Shown one piece after another: positions 16,651-24,802 of a stretch of 35,547 bases of DNA. A program made the position numbers and the translations under genes. Origin of the DNA: DATKWD01 sp035529695 (lineage in GTDB: Bacteria > Actinomycetota > Acidimicrobiia > Acidimicrobiales > Salinilacustritrichaceae); assembly GCA_035529695.1 (NCBI GenBank), contig DATKWD010000168.1, positions 1 to 35,547 on the forward strand, given 5' to 3'. Positions within the stretch are counted from its first letter, which is position 1, and every line of letters begins with the position of its first letter. Below the pieces are notes generated by a model, which was given only the letters and a program-made list of their open reading frames with translations, did not search any database and had not been told where the DNA came from.

Positions 16651-16675
16651 GACGACTCGACCCGATCGGTCTCGA

Positions 16676-17203
16676 TCAGCCGGGCCCGCCGGCGCAGTTC
16701 TCGGCGGTGAACGTCGCCAGGTTTGCTGCGGCCTGGACAAAGCTCCCGTCGCCGAACGCAGTCGCGAGTTGGGTCGCTTCGAACACCGCGCCCGAGTCGC
16801 CGGACGCGATGGCCTCCCAGTCGACGTCGGCGGACGCCGTGGCCAGACGCCCGTACGTGTCGGCCAACGTCTGGATGTCAGCGGCGATCTCCTCGGGCAC
16901 GTCGTCGACGATGCTGTCGAGATACGCCGCTGCCGTCGCCAGCCCCTCGGTCGGGTCATCGCCGTTCGCGAATGCGTCACCGAAGGGGTCGTTCTCGAAT
17001 GCCGACGTGAGCTGTTCGCAGTTCTCGGCGTCGAACCCGAACTCGACATCGGTCCCGTCGGGCAGCTCGACACTGCCGGTGTCGGCGTCGCCGTTCCCCG
17101 TGTCGCCGGCATCCTGCGAAACGACAGTGTCGCTGTCGCTCCCACATGCGGCGATCAGAAACGTCATGGCTACCAACAGCCCGAGCAAGCGTCGAACGGT
17201 CAT
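16676..17203 (-). CDS. Small acidic lipoprotein, function unknown
   Basis: A 175-residue predicted lipoprotein. ATG 17203 is chosen because a strong GGAGGAT ribosome binding site lies just upstream and a lipoprotein signal (MTVRRLLGLLVAM, lipobox IAAC) starts there; the longer frame upstream is a shadow. After an Asp/Gly/Thr-rich linker comes a mainly helical domain with DAENCEQLTSAF near the start, PEEIAADIQTLADTY in the middle and ENC near the end, suggesting a disulfide between the two Cys outside the membrane. The same plan (Cys - P-x-E-I-x-x-D-I - N-C) appears in the partial lipoprotein at the right edge of the window, so the two look like distant paralogues. It is separated from gcvT by 37 bases. 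Confidence 0.75.
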   Translation of the reverse strand: MTVRRLLGLLVAMTFLIAACGSDSDTVVSQDAGDTGNGDADTGSVELPDGTDVEFGFDAENCEQLTSAFENDPFGDAFANGDDPTEGLATAAAYLDSIVDDVPEEIAADIQTLADTYGRLATASADVDWEAIASGDSGAVFEATQLATAFGDGSFVQAAANLATFTAENCAGGPG

Positions 17204-17240
17204 GGGGATCCTCCCGAGGTGAGTGCCCCGAACGTACTCC

Positions 17241-18293
17241 TCAGCGCGCCACGAACGGCGTCGGTACGACCCGCGCCGCGAGTTCGGTGCCGCGCACATC
17301 GATGACGACCTCGGTGTCTTCGGCCACGTCGACCGGGAGGAACGCCAGCGCGATTCCGTGTTCGAGCACCGGCGAGAAGTTCCCCGAGGTCACTGCGCCG
17401 ATGTCACGACCGTCGAGGCGAACGGCGTTGCCCTCGCGGGGTGGCCGACGCCCCTCGACGGACATCCCACGGAGCAGGCGGGTGGGACCGGCTTCCTTCT
17501 CTGCCAGCAATGGGCCTCGCCCCCTGAACTCGCCCTTGGACCAGGACACGACCCACCCGAGGCCCGCCTGGAGGGGCGTGATGCCCGGGCCGAGCTCGTG
17601 GCCGTGGAGTGGGAGTGCGGCCTCGAGACGCAACGTGTCACGAGCTCCGAGGCCCGCTGGGAGCACGCCGGCTTCGAGCAGTGCTGTCCAGACCGTCGCC
17701 GCGTGGTCAGCCGGCACTGCGAGCTCGAGGCCGTCCTCGCCGGTGTAGCCGGTACCGGCCGTGATGCACTCGACGCCGAGGACATCGGCCCGCTGCACCC
17801 GGAACCGACCAACGGCAGCCGCGTCGGGAGCGAAGGTCGCGACCCGCTCGCGAGCTGTGGGTCCCTGCACCGCGAGGATGGCCCGCTCGTCGGTCACGTC
17901 GGTGCCCCCGATCGCGCCCCGGACGCCATCGGTGTTCGACGCGTTCGGCATGACGTCGAACCGCGCCTCGTCGACCCACCACACGATGATGTCGTCGACG
18001 ACCGACGCATCATCGGGATCAAGAAGATGCGTGTACTGGGCACGCCCGGGCTCGACCTTGCCGAGGTCGTTCGTGAACGCCCCTTGGAGGAGGTCGCGAG
18101 CATCGTCGCCGACGACTCGGACGGTGCCCAGGTGGCTCACGTCGAACACCACCGAATCGTTGCGGCATGCGAGGTGCTCGGTGATGGTGCCCGAGTCAGG
18201 ATATGACAACGGCATGTCCCAACCGCCGAACGGCACCATCTTCGCGCCGAGATCGCGGTGAATGCCGTCGAGCGGAGACTGCTGACCGCTCAC
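17241..18293 (-). CDS. gcvT: Glycine cleavage system T protein (aminomethyltransferase)
   Basis: A 350-residue folate-dependent aminomethyltransferase. It opens with the typical MVPFGGWDMPLSY segment and continues with FDVSHLGTVRVVG, LQGAFTNDLGKVEPGRAQYTHLLDPD and a TGYTGEDGLEL motif near residue 178. The mid-chain LRLEAALPLHGHEL, the following ITPLQAGLGWVV and the late VTSGNFSPVLEHGIALAFL complete the pattern. It transfers the one-carbon unit from aminomethyl-lipoyl-GcvH to tetrahydrofolate; gcvH lies 3.6 kb upstream in the same minus-strand run. The start overlaps the stop of the MerR gene by four bases, so the two are translationally coupled. The glycine decarboxylase (gcvP) is not in the window. 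Confidence 0.92.
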   Translation of the reverse strand: MSGQQSPLDGIHRDLGAKMVPFGGWDMPLSYPDSGTITEHLACRNDSVVFDVSHLGTVRVVGDDARDLLQGAFTNDLGKVEPGRAQYTHLLDPDDASVVDDIIVWWVDEARFDVMPNASNTDGVRGAIGGTDVTDERAILAVQGPTARERVATFAPDAAAVGRFRVQRADVLGVECITAGTGYTGEDGLELAVPADHAATVWTALLEAGVLPAGLGARDTLRLEAALPLHGHELGPGITPLQAGLGWVVSWSKGEFRGRGPLLAEKEAGPTRLLRGMSVEGRRPPREGNAVRLDGRDIGAVTSGNFSPVLEHGIALAFLPVDVAEDTEVVIDVRGTELAARVVPTPFVAR

Positions 18294-18760
18294 CCGGACG
18301 TGACGGCAGGGAGCGACGGCGAGTCCTTCGGCGGTGGATGCAGCTCGACGATCGCCGCGTCGAGCTCTTCTTTCACCTCGTCGAGCGCGAGGAGGTTCAG
18401 CACTCCCTGGCCACGATAGCGATTGACCACGTCGATCAGCTCGGCACCGTCACGCACCAGGACTGCTGAGGTTCCGGAGATGACGAGCTGCGCAGACGCA
18501 GGATCTTCACCGAGCTCGTCGCGCAGGTAGTCGAAGGCGGTGCGGACGCTCTCGAGCTTGATGCCGGCATCGATGAGGCTCTTGATGATCTTGAGCTCGA
18601 GCAGATCGGCGTACGAGTAGCGGCGACGGCTGCCGCTGCCATTCGCCTCGGCGAGCGATGGCTTCACCAGGTCGGTCCGAGCCCAGTAGTCGAGCTGCCG
18701 ATAGGTGATGCCCACCAGTTCGGCGGTCTTCTTGCCGCTGAAACCCACCTCGTCGCCCAT
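18290..18760 (-). CDS. MerR-family regulator (Rv1830/McdR-like)
   Basis: A 156-residue MerR-type DNA-binding protein. The winged helix-turn-helix covers residues 8-60 (KKTAELVGITYRQLDYWARTDLV, then RRRYSYADLLELKIIKSL), and a coiled-coil-like helix and acidic C-terminal tail follow. It has the position and make-up of M. tuberculosis Rv1830, a cell-division-linked MerR-type regulator, in the conserved gcvH-garA-ftsR-BFN-MerR order. A strong GGAGGAGG ribosome binding site precedes the ATG. Overlap with gcvT by four bases ties the two together and raises the possibility that it regulates glycine cleavage here. Confidence 0.88.
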   Translation of the reverse strand: MGDEVGFSGKKTAELVGITYRQLDYWARTDLVKPSLAEANGSGSRRRYSYADLLELKIIKSLIDAGIKLESVRTAFDYLRDELGEDPASAQLVISGTSAVLVRDGAELIDVVNRYRGQGVLNLLALDEVKEELDAAIVELHPPPKDSPSLPAVTSG

Positions 18761-18845
18761 GAGATCCTCCTCCGCAGGGCGACAGTCGTGGAACTACATC
18801 GGTGTCACCCAGGGCCGCTGAGGTTACGACCGGCCCGTGGTCGCG

Positions 18846-19922
18846 TCAACGGGAGATTTCCGAGGCAGCCTCACGCAGTGACTCCAACTGGGCGTTGGTC
18901 CCGATCGCGATCAGGACCTCACCCGGATCGATGACCTCCTCTGGCGGCGGATTGGTTCGGAAGTTCCCCTCCTCGTCACGCATCGCGAGGATCATCGCGC
19001 CCGTGCGGTCGCGGACGTGCGCGTCGCGGAGCGAGAGCCCCGCCAACGGAGACGTGTGCGCGATCGTCACCTCGGCCAAACGGAACTCGAGAGACCCATC
19101 GTGCATCACGACGTCGAGGAAGTCGGCAACCGCCGGTTGCATCACGAGCGCAGCCATTCGCTCACCACCGATGTTCTGGGGGTTGACGACCCGGTCCGCG
19201 CCCGCCTGGGTGAGCTTGGGCTCGGCGCTCTCGACCCGGGCGCGGGCGGCGATGAAGAGCCGCGGTGACAGCGAACGCCCGGTGAGGGTCACGTAGAGGT
19301 TGTCGGCGTCGCTCGTGAGGGCCGCGACGAGCGAGCGGGCTCGGTCGATCCCCGCCGCCTGGAGCGTCTGGTCGTCGGTCGCGTTCCCTTCGACCCACAG
19401 ACCTGGCCAGCCCTCGAGACGCTCCGAGTCGGTGTCGATGACGACGACGTCGCCGCCTTCGGCGGTGATCCTTCGCGCGATCGAGCGTCCGACGCGACCG
19501 AAGCCGCACACGATCACATGTCCTTGGAGGTCGTTGATCTGTCGTTGCATGCGCCTTCTCCCGAACGAGTCTGTCAGTCGGCCTTCCACGAGCGCCTCGA
19601 GCATCACGCCAAGCGTGTACAGAGCGGTTCCGACGCCCGAGAGGATGAGCACGATCGTGAACACCTGGAACCCATCGGTCACGACCCCGAGCTCACGGAA
19701 GCCGACGGTCGAGATCACGGTCACGCACAGGTACAACGCGTCGAGAAACCGCAGCCCGAAGAGCATGTAGCCGACGGTGCCGATCACCAGGATGCTCGAC
19801 AGCAACAGGATGCCGATCTGGAGTTGCCGAAGCGGATTGCTGCGATCGATCTTCGATCCGCGCATCGCCGCCGGCCCGTCAACGCTGCGGCTCATCGGGC
19901 GCGCGCTCTCGCCGGGTGCCAC
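18846..19922 (-). CDS. Two-TM potassium channel with RCK (TrkA-N/TrkA-C) domains
   Basis: A 358-residue channel subunit. Two membrane helices (about residues 34-56 and 87-110) flank a pore loop (62-80) whose filter reads T-V-G-F-R-E (Thr72-Glu77) rather than the usual TVGYG/TVGFG. An RCK domain follows: Rossmann motif GFGRVG near 141, acidic VIDTDSE at the end of strand 2, then a TrkA-C-like domain (about 270-355). It should form a ligand-gated tetramer in the membrane. GTG 19922 is 20 bases from the upstream stop; ATG codons at 19895 and 19865 are alternative starts, and the first 30 residues are not conserved-looking. The gene is inserted between the nuclease and the MerR gene of a cluster that lacks it in mycobacteria. 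Confidence 0.85.
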   Translation of the reverse strand: MAPGESARPMSRSVDGPAAMRGSKIDRSNPLRQLQIGILLLSSILVIGTVGYMLFGLRFLDALYLCVTVISTVGFRELGVVTDGFQVFTIVLILSGVGTALYTLGVMLEALVEGRLTDSFGRRRMQRQINDLQGHVIVCGFGRVGRSIARRITAEGGDVVVIDTDSERLEGWPGLWVEGNATDDQTLQAAGIDRARSLVAALTSDADNLYVTLTGRSLSPRLFIAARARVESAEPKLTQAGADRVVNPQNIGGERMAALVMQPAVADFLDVVMHDGSLEFRLAEVTIAHTSPLAGLSLRDAHVRDRTGAMILAMRDEEGNFRTNPPPEEVIDPGEVLIAIGTNAQLESLREAASEISR

Positions 19923-19941
19923 CCGGTGTGGTGGGTCACGG

Positions 19942-20439
19942 TCAGGACGCGAAGTCCTCCGGATTCACCTCGTCGATGAATTTCCGGAAGTCCTCGACCA
20001 CCTCCTCGGGGTCGGTGTCGCTCTCCGACGGCGGTTCGAGCCCGTAGCCCGCTTCGTCGAGAACTGCCTCCTCGGCGAAGATCGGCGCGCCCACCCTTGC
20101 TGCGAGTGCAACGGCATCGGAAGGACGAGCCGACAGGACCTGCGCACCTCCCGATCCTGCGAGGTGCAGCTCGGCGTAGAAGGTTCGGTCGCGCAGCGCA
20201 GTGACCACCACTCGCTCGATGTCGACCCCCAGGGTCTTGAGTGTCGACACGAAGAGGTCGTGGGTGCCCGGGCGGGGCGGCTCGATGCCGTCGACGGCGA
20301 ACGCGATCGCCGTCGCTTCCGCGCCACCGATGTAGATCGACAGCATCCGCCGAGGCTCGTCGACCTCCTGGAGCAGGAGCGCAGGACTGTTGGCCGGGCG
20401 CTCGACCCGCACTCCCACCAAGTCCATCGCGACCGTCAC
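19942..20439 (-). CDS. Bifunctional nuclease-domain protein (BFN/DUF151, Rv1829-like)
   Basis: A 165-residue protein with the BFN (DUF151) pattern: LVGVRVERPANSPALLLQE at the start, the strand LSIYIGGAEATAIAFAVDGIEPPRPGTHDL, FYAELHL, and the signature SARPSDAVALAARVGAPIFAEEAVLDEAG. The C-terminal acidic helix ends in DFRKFIDEVNPEDF, which parallels the end of M. tuberculosis Rv1829. The biochemical role in actinobacteria is unsettled despite the family name. The start could be GTG 20439 or, four codons in, ATG 20427, from which the family-like sequence begins. It lies 21 bases downstream of ftsR. Confidence 0.9.
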   Translation of the reverse strand: MTVAMDLVGVRVERPANSPALLLQEVDEPRRMLSIYIGGAEATAIAFAVDGIEPPRPGTHDLFVSTLKTLGVDIERVVVTALRDRTFYAELHLAGSGGAQVLSARPSDAVALAARVGAPIFAEEAVLDEAGYGLEPPSESDTDPEEVVEDFRKFIDEVNPEDFAS

Positions 20440-20460
20440 GCCGCTGACGGTAGCAAGAAC

Positions 20461-21381
20461 TCAACCCAGCGAGTCGTCGAGCGCTTGGCGGAGCAGCGCA
20501 GCGTGAAGCTGTTGGCCGAGACCAGCCATGGTCGCCACCTGCTCGATCGCCCGTTGTCGGGCGGTGGGATTGCGCTGCTTGAGCAGCGGCATGATGGCCT
20601 GCTCGAAGAACCCCGCTTCGCGCTCGCTCGAGACCTTGTACATCCGCAGATGCCGTGTCTCGACGCCGAACTCCGCGAACTTGGCGGCCGTGCGGGCCAC
20701 CACGACCGAATCGCTGTCGAAGAACCGATCCGCGCCGACCTGACGGGTCGCGAGCAAGCCCGCGCCGTGAAGCTCGTCGATGGTGTCGATCGACAGACCT
20801 GACATGCGGCTGAGCTCGTCGGCAGTGAGCGTCATCTCGGTGGGGCCGAGATCCATCGGGTTGGCGGTCACCGACGGTTCGGCGGCGACGGGTTCGGGCT
20901 CTGCCACCAAAGGTTCAAACGGGTCGGGATCGGCGATCTCGAGCTCGGGGTCCTCGTCGGACACGGCTGCCAGATCAGGAGCCGCCGCAGGATCGTCGGC
21001 GATGAGGTCGAGCAGCGACGCCATCGGGTCGGGACTCGGCGCGCTCGGCGTCGCCTGGCGCTCGGACTGTTCGGGCTCCTCCGCGACCACGTCGGGCGGC
21101 GGCGAGAAGTCGAGCGCCATGTTGGCGCGGTCGGCCTCGAGGAGGCGGTCCTTGATGACCTTGAGCGGGAGGAAGTGGTCGCGCTGTTGCTGGAGGATCC
21201 AACGCAGCCGCTCGACATCGGCCTCGTAGAACTTGCGGTAGCCCGACGGGGTGCGCTCGGGATCGATCAGCCCCTGGCTCTCGAGGAAACGGATCTTCGA
21301 GATCGTGACGTCGGGGAACTCGTCCTGGAGCAGCGACAGCACCTCTCCGATCGACAGGTGGGAGATGTCGGCGTCGGTCAC
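20461..21381 (-). CDS. ftsR: MerR-family cell-division regulator FtsR
   Basis: A 306-residue protein. The N-terminal MerR winged helix (residues 8-75) reads SIGEVLSLLQDEFPDVTISK, then IRFLESQGLIDPERTPSGYRKF, which is characteristic of FtsR (Rv1828). This is followed by RLRWILQQQRDHFLPLKVIKDRL. A long acidic, Pro-rich linker (about 95-175) separates it from a second MerR-like/effector region (about 180-300) that begins with MTLTADELSRMSGLSIDTIDEL. FtsR in corynebacteria activates ftsZ. Length and order match the family, with a longer acidic linker than I would expect. It overlaps garA by four bases. Confidence 0.92.
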   Translation of the reverse strand: MTDADISHLSIGEVLSLLQDEFPDVTISKIRFLESQGLIDPERTPSGYRKFYEADVERLRWILQQQRDHFLPLKVIKDRLLEADRANMALDFSPPPDVVAEEPEQSERQATPSAPSPDPMASLLDLIADDPAAAPDLAAVSDEDPELEIADPDPFEPLVAEPEPVAAEPSVTANPMDLGPTEMTLTADELSRMSGLSIDTIDELHGAGLLATRQVGADRFFDSDSVVVARTAAKFAEFGVETRHLRMYKVSSEREAGFFEQAIMPLLKQRNPTARQRAIEQVATMAGLGQQLHAALLRQALDDSLG

Positions 21382-21863
21382 GCCGAGCCGCCGAGCATGA
21401 AGACCAGGCGGAATGTGCCGATCTGGAGCTCGTCGCCGTTCGCCAGCGGCATCTCGCCTTCGATCCGCTCGCGGTTGAGGTACGTGCCGTTGAGAGAACC
21501 GGCGTCGTTGACCACGTATCCGTCGTCGGTGTGGCGCACCTCGGCGTGGCGACGACTCACCGTCACATCGTCGAGGAAGATCTCACTGTCGGGATGGCGT
21601 CCCGCAGTGGTGACCGGCGTGTCGAGCAGATAACGACTCCCGGCGTTGGGACCACGCTTGACCACCAGCGCGCCGGTCCCGCTCGGGATCTCGAAATGGT
21701 CGACCGCGACGTCGTGCTCGGTGTCGTGGATCGAGTCGTCGATCTTGAACGTGATCGTGGTCGGCTCGACCTCCTCGCCGGAGAGCGGGGCACCGCACGA
21801 CGAGCAGAAGTTGGAGCCCAGCGGATTCCCGTGGCCGCACTTGTTGCAGAAGACGTCGGCCAT
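21378..21863 (-). CDS. garA: FHA-domain regulator GarA with N-terminal zinc ribbon
   Basis: A 161-residue GarA homologue. The FHA domain (about residues 65-155) contains VVKRGPNAGSRYLL, AGRHPDSEIFLDDVTVSRRH and SLNGTYLNRE, almost identical to mycobacterial GarA. The phosphoacceptor region VEPTTITF (Thr35-Thr36) lines up with the VETTSVF motif (Thr21/Thr22) that PknB/PknG phosphorylate and that then folds back onto the FHA domain. Unlike mycobacterial GarA, the N-terminus carries a four-cysteine zinc ribbon (Cys6, Cys9, Cys20, Cys23). GarA controls 2-oxoglutarate dehydrogenase and glutamate enzymes in mycobacteria. It is eight bases downstream of gcvH and overlaps ftsR by four bases. Confidence 0.93.
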   Translation of the reverse strand: MADVFCNKCGHGNPLGSNFCSSCGAPLSGEEVEPTTITFKIDDSIHDTEHDVAVDHFEIPSGTGALVVKRGPNAGSRYLLDTPVTTAGRHPDSEIFLDDVTVSRRHAEVRHTDDGYVVNDAGSLNGTYLNRERIEGEMPLANGDELQIGTFRLVFMLGGSA

Positions 21864-21870
21864 CGCGCCC

Positions 21871-22251
21871 TCAGCCCTCGATCAGGGCCCGGTAGGCCTC
21901 GGCGTCGAGCAGCGCGTCGAGCTGCGAGGTGTCGCTCATCTCGACCACGCAGATCCAGCCTTCGCCGTAGGGGTCCTCGTTCAGTCGTTCGGGACCGTCG
22001 TCGAGGTCGGTGTTCACCTCGACCACGGTGCCGCTGATCGGGGCGTAGACGTCGCTCACCGACTTGGTCGACTCGATCTCGCCGAACGAGGCCCCGACCG
22101 AGACCACCGAACCGACTTCGGGAAGCTCGACGAACACGACGTCGCCCAAGGCGTCCTGGGCGTAGTCGGTGATGCCGAGTTTGGCACGGCCGTCCTGCAC
22201 CAGGATCCACTCGTGGTCGGTCGAATACCTCAGCTGGTCAGGCACGTGCAT
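21871..22251 (-). CDS. gcvH: Glycine cleavage system H protein
   Basis: A 126-residue lipoyl carrier of the glycine cleavage system. It shows LRYSTDHEWI at the start, the ITDYAQDALGDVVFVELPEVG segment, and the lipoylation site Lys in GEIESTKSVSDVYAPISG. The C-terminal NEDPYGEGWICVVEMSD is typical. It shuttles the aminomethyl group between GcvP and GcvT. It heads the garA-ftsR-BFN run, with gcvT at the far end of the same strand; a 58-base gap separates it from the sugar-nucleotide fusion gene upstream. No glycine riboswitch-like structure was seen before it. Confidence 0.95.
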   Translation of the reverse strand: MHVPDQLRYSTDHEWILVQDGRAKLGITDYAQDALGDVVFVELPEVGSVVSVGASFGEIESTKSVSDVYAPISGTVVEVNTDLDDGPERLNEDPYGEGWICVVEMSDTSQLDALLDAEAYRALIEG

Positions 22252-22309
22252 GGCGCGAACGCTACACCAGCCCTGAGTCTCGACTTGAGGATGAAGGTTG
22301 CGGGCCGCT

Positions 22310-24802
22310 TCAACTCAGCATCTGGCCGATTCGACGCTCGTACTCATCGACCAGACGGCGGGCCGACCGCTCGTCGACGGCCTCTGCGATGAGATGCGTG
22401 AGTGGTTCCTCGGGATCGGGAAGAGCCAGCACCCACCCATCCTCGTGGATGATCTTCACACCGTCGATCAACTCGACCTCGCGGTCCTTGGCCAGTTCGA
22501 CCAAGCCGCGCATCACCGCCCCCTTCTGTTCCCATGGCGTCACGACCGAGTCACGCACCATCGAGACCTCAGGCAGCCCTTCCACCACGTCGCTCAGGGT
22601 TCTCCCGGTCCGGGCGAGGAGCTCGAGGAGCTTGAGCAGGCCCGCAGCCGCGTCGAATGCCGGCAAGAACCCGGGCAGGATCGCTCCGCCGTCCGAGCTG
22701 ACCGCGAAGCCGACGCCGGGTTGGATTGCTGCGTCCATCAACGCTGCCGGCGCCGTCTTGGTCACGAACGTGTTCAATCCGGCCGCTTCGATGATCCGAC
22801 TCGCCTGCGAGGTCTCGCTGATCTGGATCGCAACCGACTCTCCGTCGACGTACTCGCCGATCAAGGTCAGCAGCGAGAGCATCACCGCGCGCCCCGGGAC
22901 CTCGTCGCCGTGGTCGTCGATGAGGGTGAACCGCTCGCCACCCGGATCGAAGACCGCACCGAGAGCCGCCCCACTCGCCTGCACCAGCTCGCCCACCCTC
23001 GCCACCGCGCCCGCTCGATCGAAGTCCAGCAGCCCAGCGGTGGACGCATACGGATTGACGCCGAGCACGTCCGCATTCAGTTGGGCGAACAGCGTGGGCA
23101 TGACGAACGACGTGGACCCGAAGCCATAGTCGACGACGAGCTTGAATGCCGCCGAACGCACCACGTCCAGGTCGACGGTCGCCGCGAGCGACGCGGTGTA
23201 GTACTCGAGCGCACGGGGCGGATAGCCGATGTCGCCGATCTCGGCCGGGATCACCCGTCGGAAGTCCTCACGGGCGAAGCGACGTTCGATGTTGCGTTGC
23301 GCGTCCTCGGAGATGTCGGCGCCGTTGCCGTCGAAGAACCGGATTGCGACCGACTGGTTGTCGGTGTCGTCGATGCGGATCGTGATGGCCCCGACGCGAT
23401 CGGTGCGACGCGAGGCGAACCGGGTCACCGGAACCGACGCCACCTCGAGGTCGAGCACGTTGACGCCCGCCGCATTGAGCCCGGCCATCATCGCCCGCTT
23501 CAGCATCCGTGCCGACAGTGACGAGTCTCTCGAGGTGATGACGGTCGTCCCTCCCTCGAGGGTGGTGGCGTAGGCCATCGCGAGCCGGGTCGCGAGCTCA
23601 GGGGTGATGTCGACGTTTGCGAGGCCTCGCACGCCGGAGCGACCGAAGAGGCTTCGTGCACCCTTGGACTCCCAGACGATCGACGAGTTGATGATGGCGC
23701 CGGCCTCGACGGTCTTGAAGGGATAGACCTTGACCCCGCCGCCAAGTGATGCGCTGTCGCCGATGAAGCACTCGTCACCGACGACCACACCCTCGTCGGT
23801 GCGCACATGGTTCCGGAGGTCACACGAGCGGCCGAGCACGGTGCCGCGAAGGCGAACCCCCTCACCGAGGTACGCGTTGTCGTGCACGATCACGCGGTCG
23901 AGGTCGGCTCCCGAACGGGCGCGAACGTTGTTGCCCAGGACCGTGTACGGACGCAGGTGGGCGCCGGCCTCGATCCGGCAGTGCTCGCCGATCAACACGG
24001 GGCCCTCGACGGTCGCGTCGGGGTCGACGAGCGCACCTTCGCCCAGCCAGACCGAGTCGCCCACGTCGAAGCCGGCGAGGTCGACCCGGACTCGACGATC
24101 GAGCACGTCCTTGTGCGCCGACAGGTAGGCCTCGTGAGTGCCGACGTCTTCCCAGTACCCTTCCCCGACGGCGCCGTACAGGCCCTTGCCGTCGGCCAGC
24201 AGTGCCGGGAACACCTCACCGGAGAAGTCGACTGGTCGGCCAGCCGGTATGTAGTCGAAGATCTCGGGTTCGAGCATGAAGATGCCGGTGTTGATGTTGT
24301 CGCTGAACACCTCTCCCCACGTCGGTTTCTCGAGGAATCGCTCGATGGAGCCGTCGTCGCGGGTGATCACGATGCCGAACTCGAGGGGGTTCTCGACGGC
24401 GACGAGGCCGATCGTGGCCATCGCATCGTGTTCGACGTGGAATCGCTCGATCGCACCGAGGTCGATGTCGGTCAGCACGTCGCCGGAGATCACGAGGAAA
24501 CGCTCGTCGGACAACTCGTCCATGGCGTTGCGCACCGATCCGGCGGTGCCGAGCGGCGTCTCCTCGGTCGCGTAGACCATTCGAACCCCGAACTCGCTGC
24601 CGTCACCGAAGTAGGAGCGGATGTGGTTCGCCAGAAATGCCACGGTGACGACGATCTCGTCGAAGCCGTGCTGCTTGAGAAGGCCGACGATGTGCTCCAT
24701 CATCGGCCGGTTCGCCAACGGCACCATCGGCTTGGGCACGTTCGACGTGAGGGGGCGCAACCGAGTCCCCTCACCTCCGGCCATGATCACGGCTTTGCTC
24801 AT
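22310..24802 (-). CDS. Mannose-1-phosphate guanylyltransferase-like / degenerate phosphomannomutase fusion
   Basis: An 830-residue fusion. Residues 1-235 form a nucleotidyltransferase with the G-G-x-G-T-R-L-R-P signature (MAGGEGTRLRPLT), the KPMVPLANRP Lys loop and the ISGDVLTDID metal Asp. Residues about 250-370 form a left-handed beta helix (imperfect hexapeptides such as VLIGEHCRIEAGAHLRPYTV). From about 385 there is a phosphoglucomutase/phosphomannomutase-like region, but the catalytic T-x-S-H-N-P loop is replaced by a stretch around IRIDDTDNQ and the metal loop D-G-D-G-D-R by DPGGER, so mutase activity is doubtful. This fusion type is known in actinobacteria. It makes activated sugars for glycans or lipomannan-like lipids, which fits its four-base overlap with the pgsA-like gene. 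Confidence 0.88.
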   Translation of the reverse strand: MSKAVIMAGGEGTRLRPLTSNVPKPMVPLANRPMMEHIVGLLKQHGFDEIVVTVAFLANHIRSYFGDGSEFGVRMVYATEETPLGTAGSVRNAMDELSDERFLVISGDVLTDIDLGAIERFHVEHDAMATIGLVAVENPLEFGIVITRDDGSIERFLEKPTWGEVFSDNINTGIFMLEPEIFDYIPAGRPVDFSGEVFPALLADGKGLYGAVGEGYWEDVGTHEAYLSAHKDVLDRRVRVDLAGFDVGDSVWLGEGALVDPDATVEGPVLIGEHCRIEAGAHLRPYTVLGNNVRARSGADLDRVIVHDNAYLGEGVRLRGTVLGRSCDLRNHVRTDEGVVVGDECFIGDSASLGGGVKVYPFKTVEAGAIINSSIVWESKGARSLFGRSGVRGLANVDITPELATRLAMAYATTLEGGTTVITSRDSSLSARMLKRAMMAGLNAAGVNVLDLEVASVPVTRFASRRTDRVGAITIRIDDTDNQSVAIRFFDGNGADISEDAQRNIERRFAREDFRRVIPAEIGDIGYPPRALEYYTASLAATVDLDVVRSAAFKLVVDYGFGSTSFVMPTLFAQLNADVLGVNPYASTAGLLDFDRAGAVARVGELVQASGAALGAVFDPGGERFTLIDDHGDEVPGRAVMLSLLTLIGEYVDGESVAIQISETSQASRIIEAAGLNTFVTKTAPAALMDAAIQPGVGFAVSSDGGAILPGFLPAFDAAAGLLKLLELLARTGRTLSDVVEGLPEVSMVRDSVVTPWEQKGAVMRGLVELAKDREVELIDGVKIIHEDGWVLALPDPEEPLTHLIAEAVDERSARRLVDEYERRIGQMLS

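Noticed and set aside
22252..22309. Possible glycine riboswitch before gcvH
   Set aside because: The gap is only 58 bases, too short for a glycine aptamer pair, and no conserved pairing was seen.
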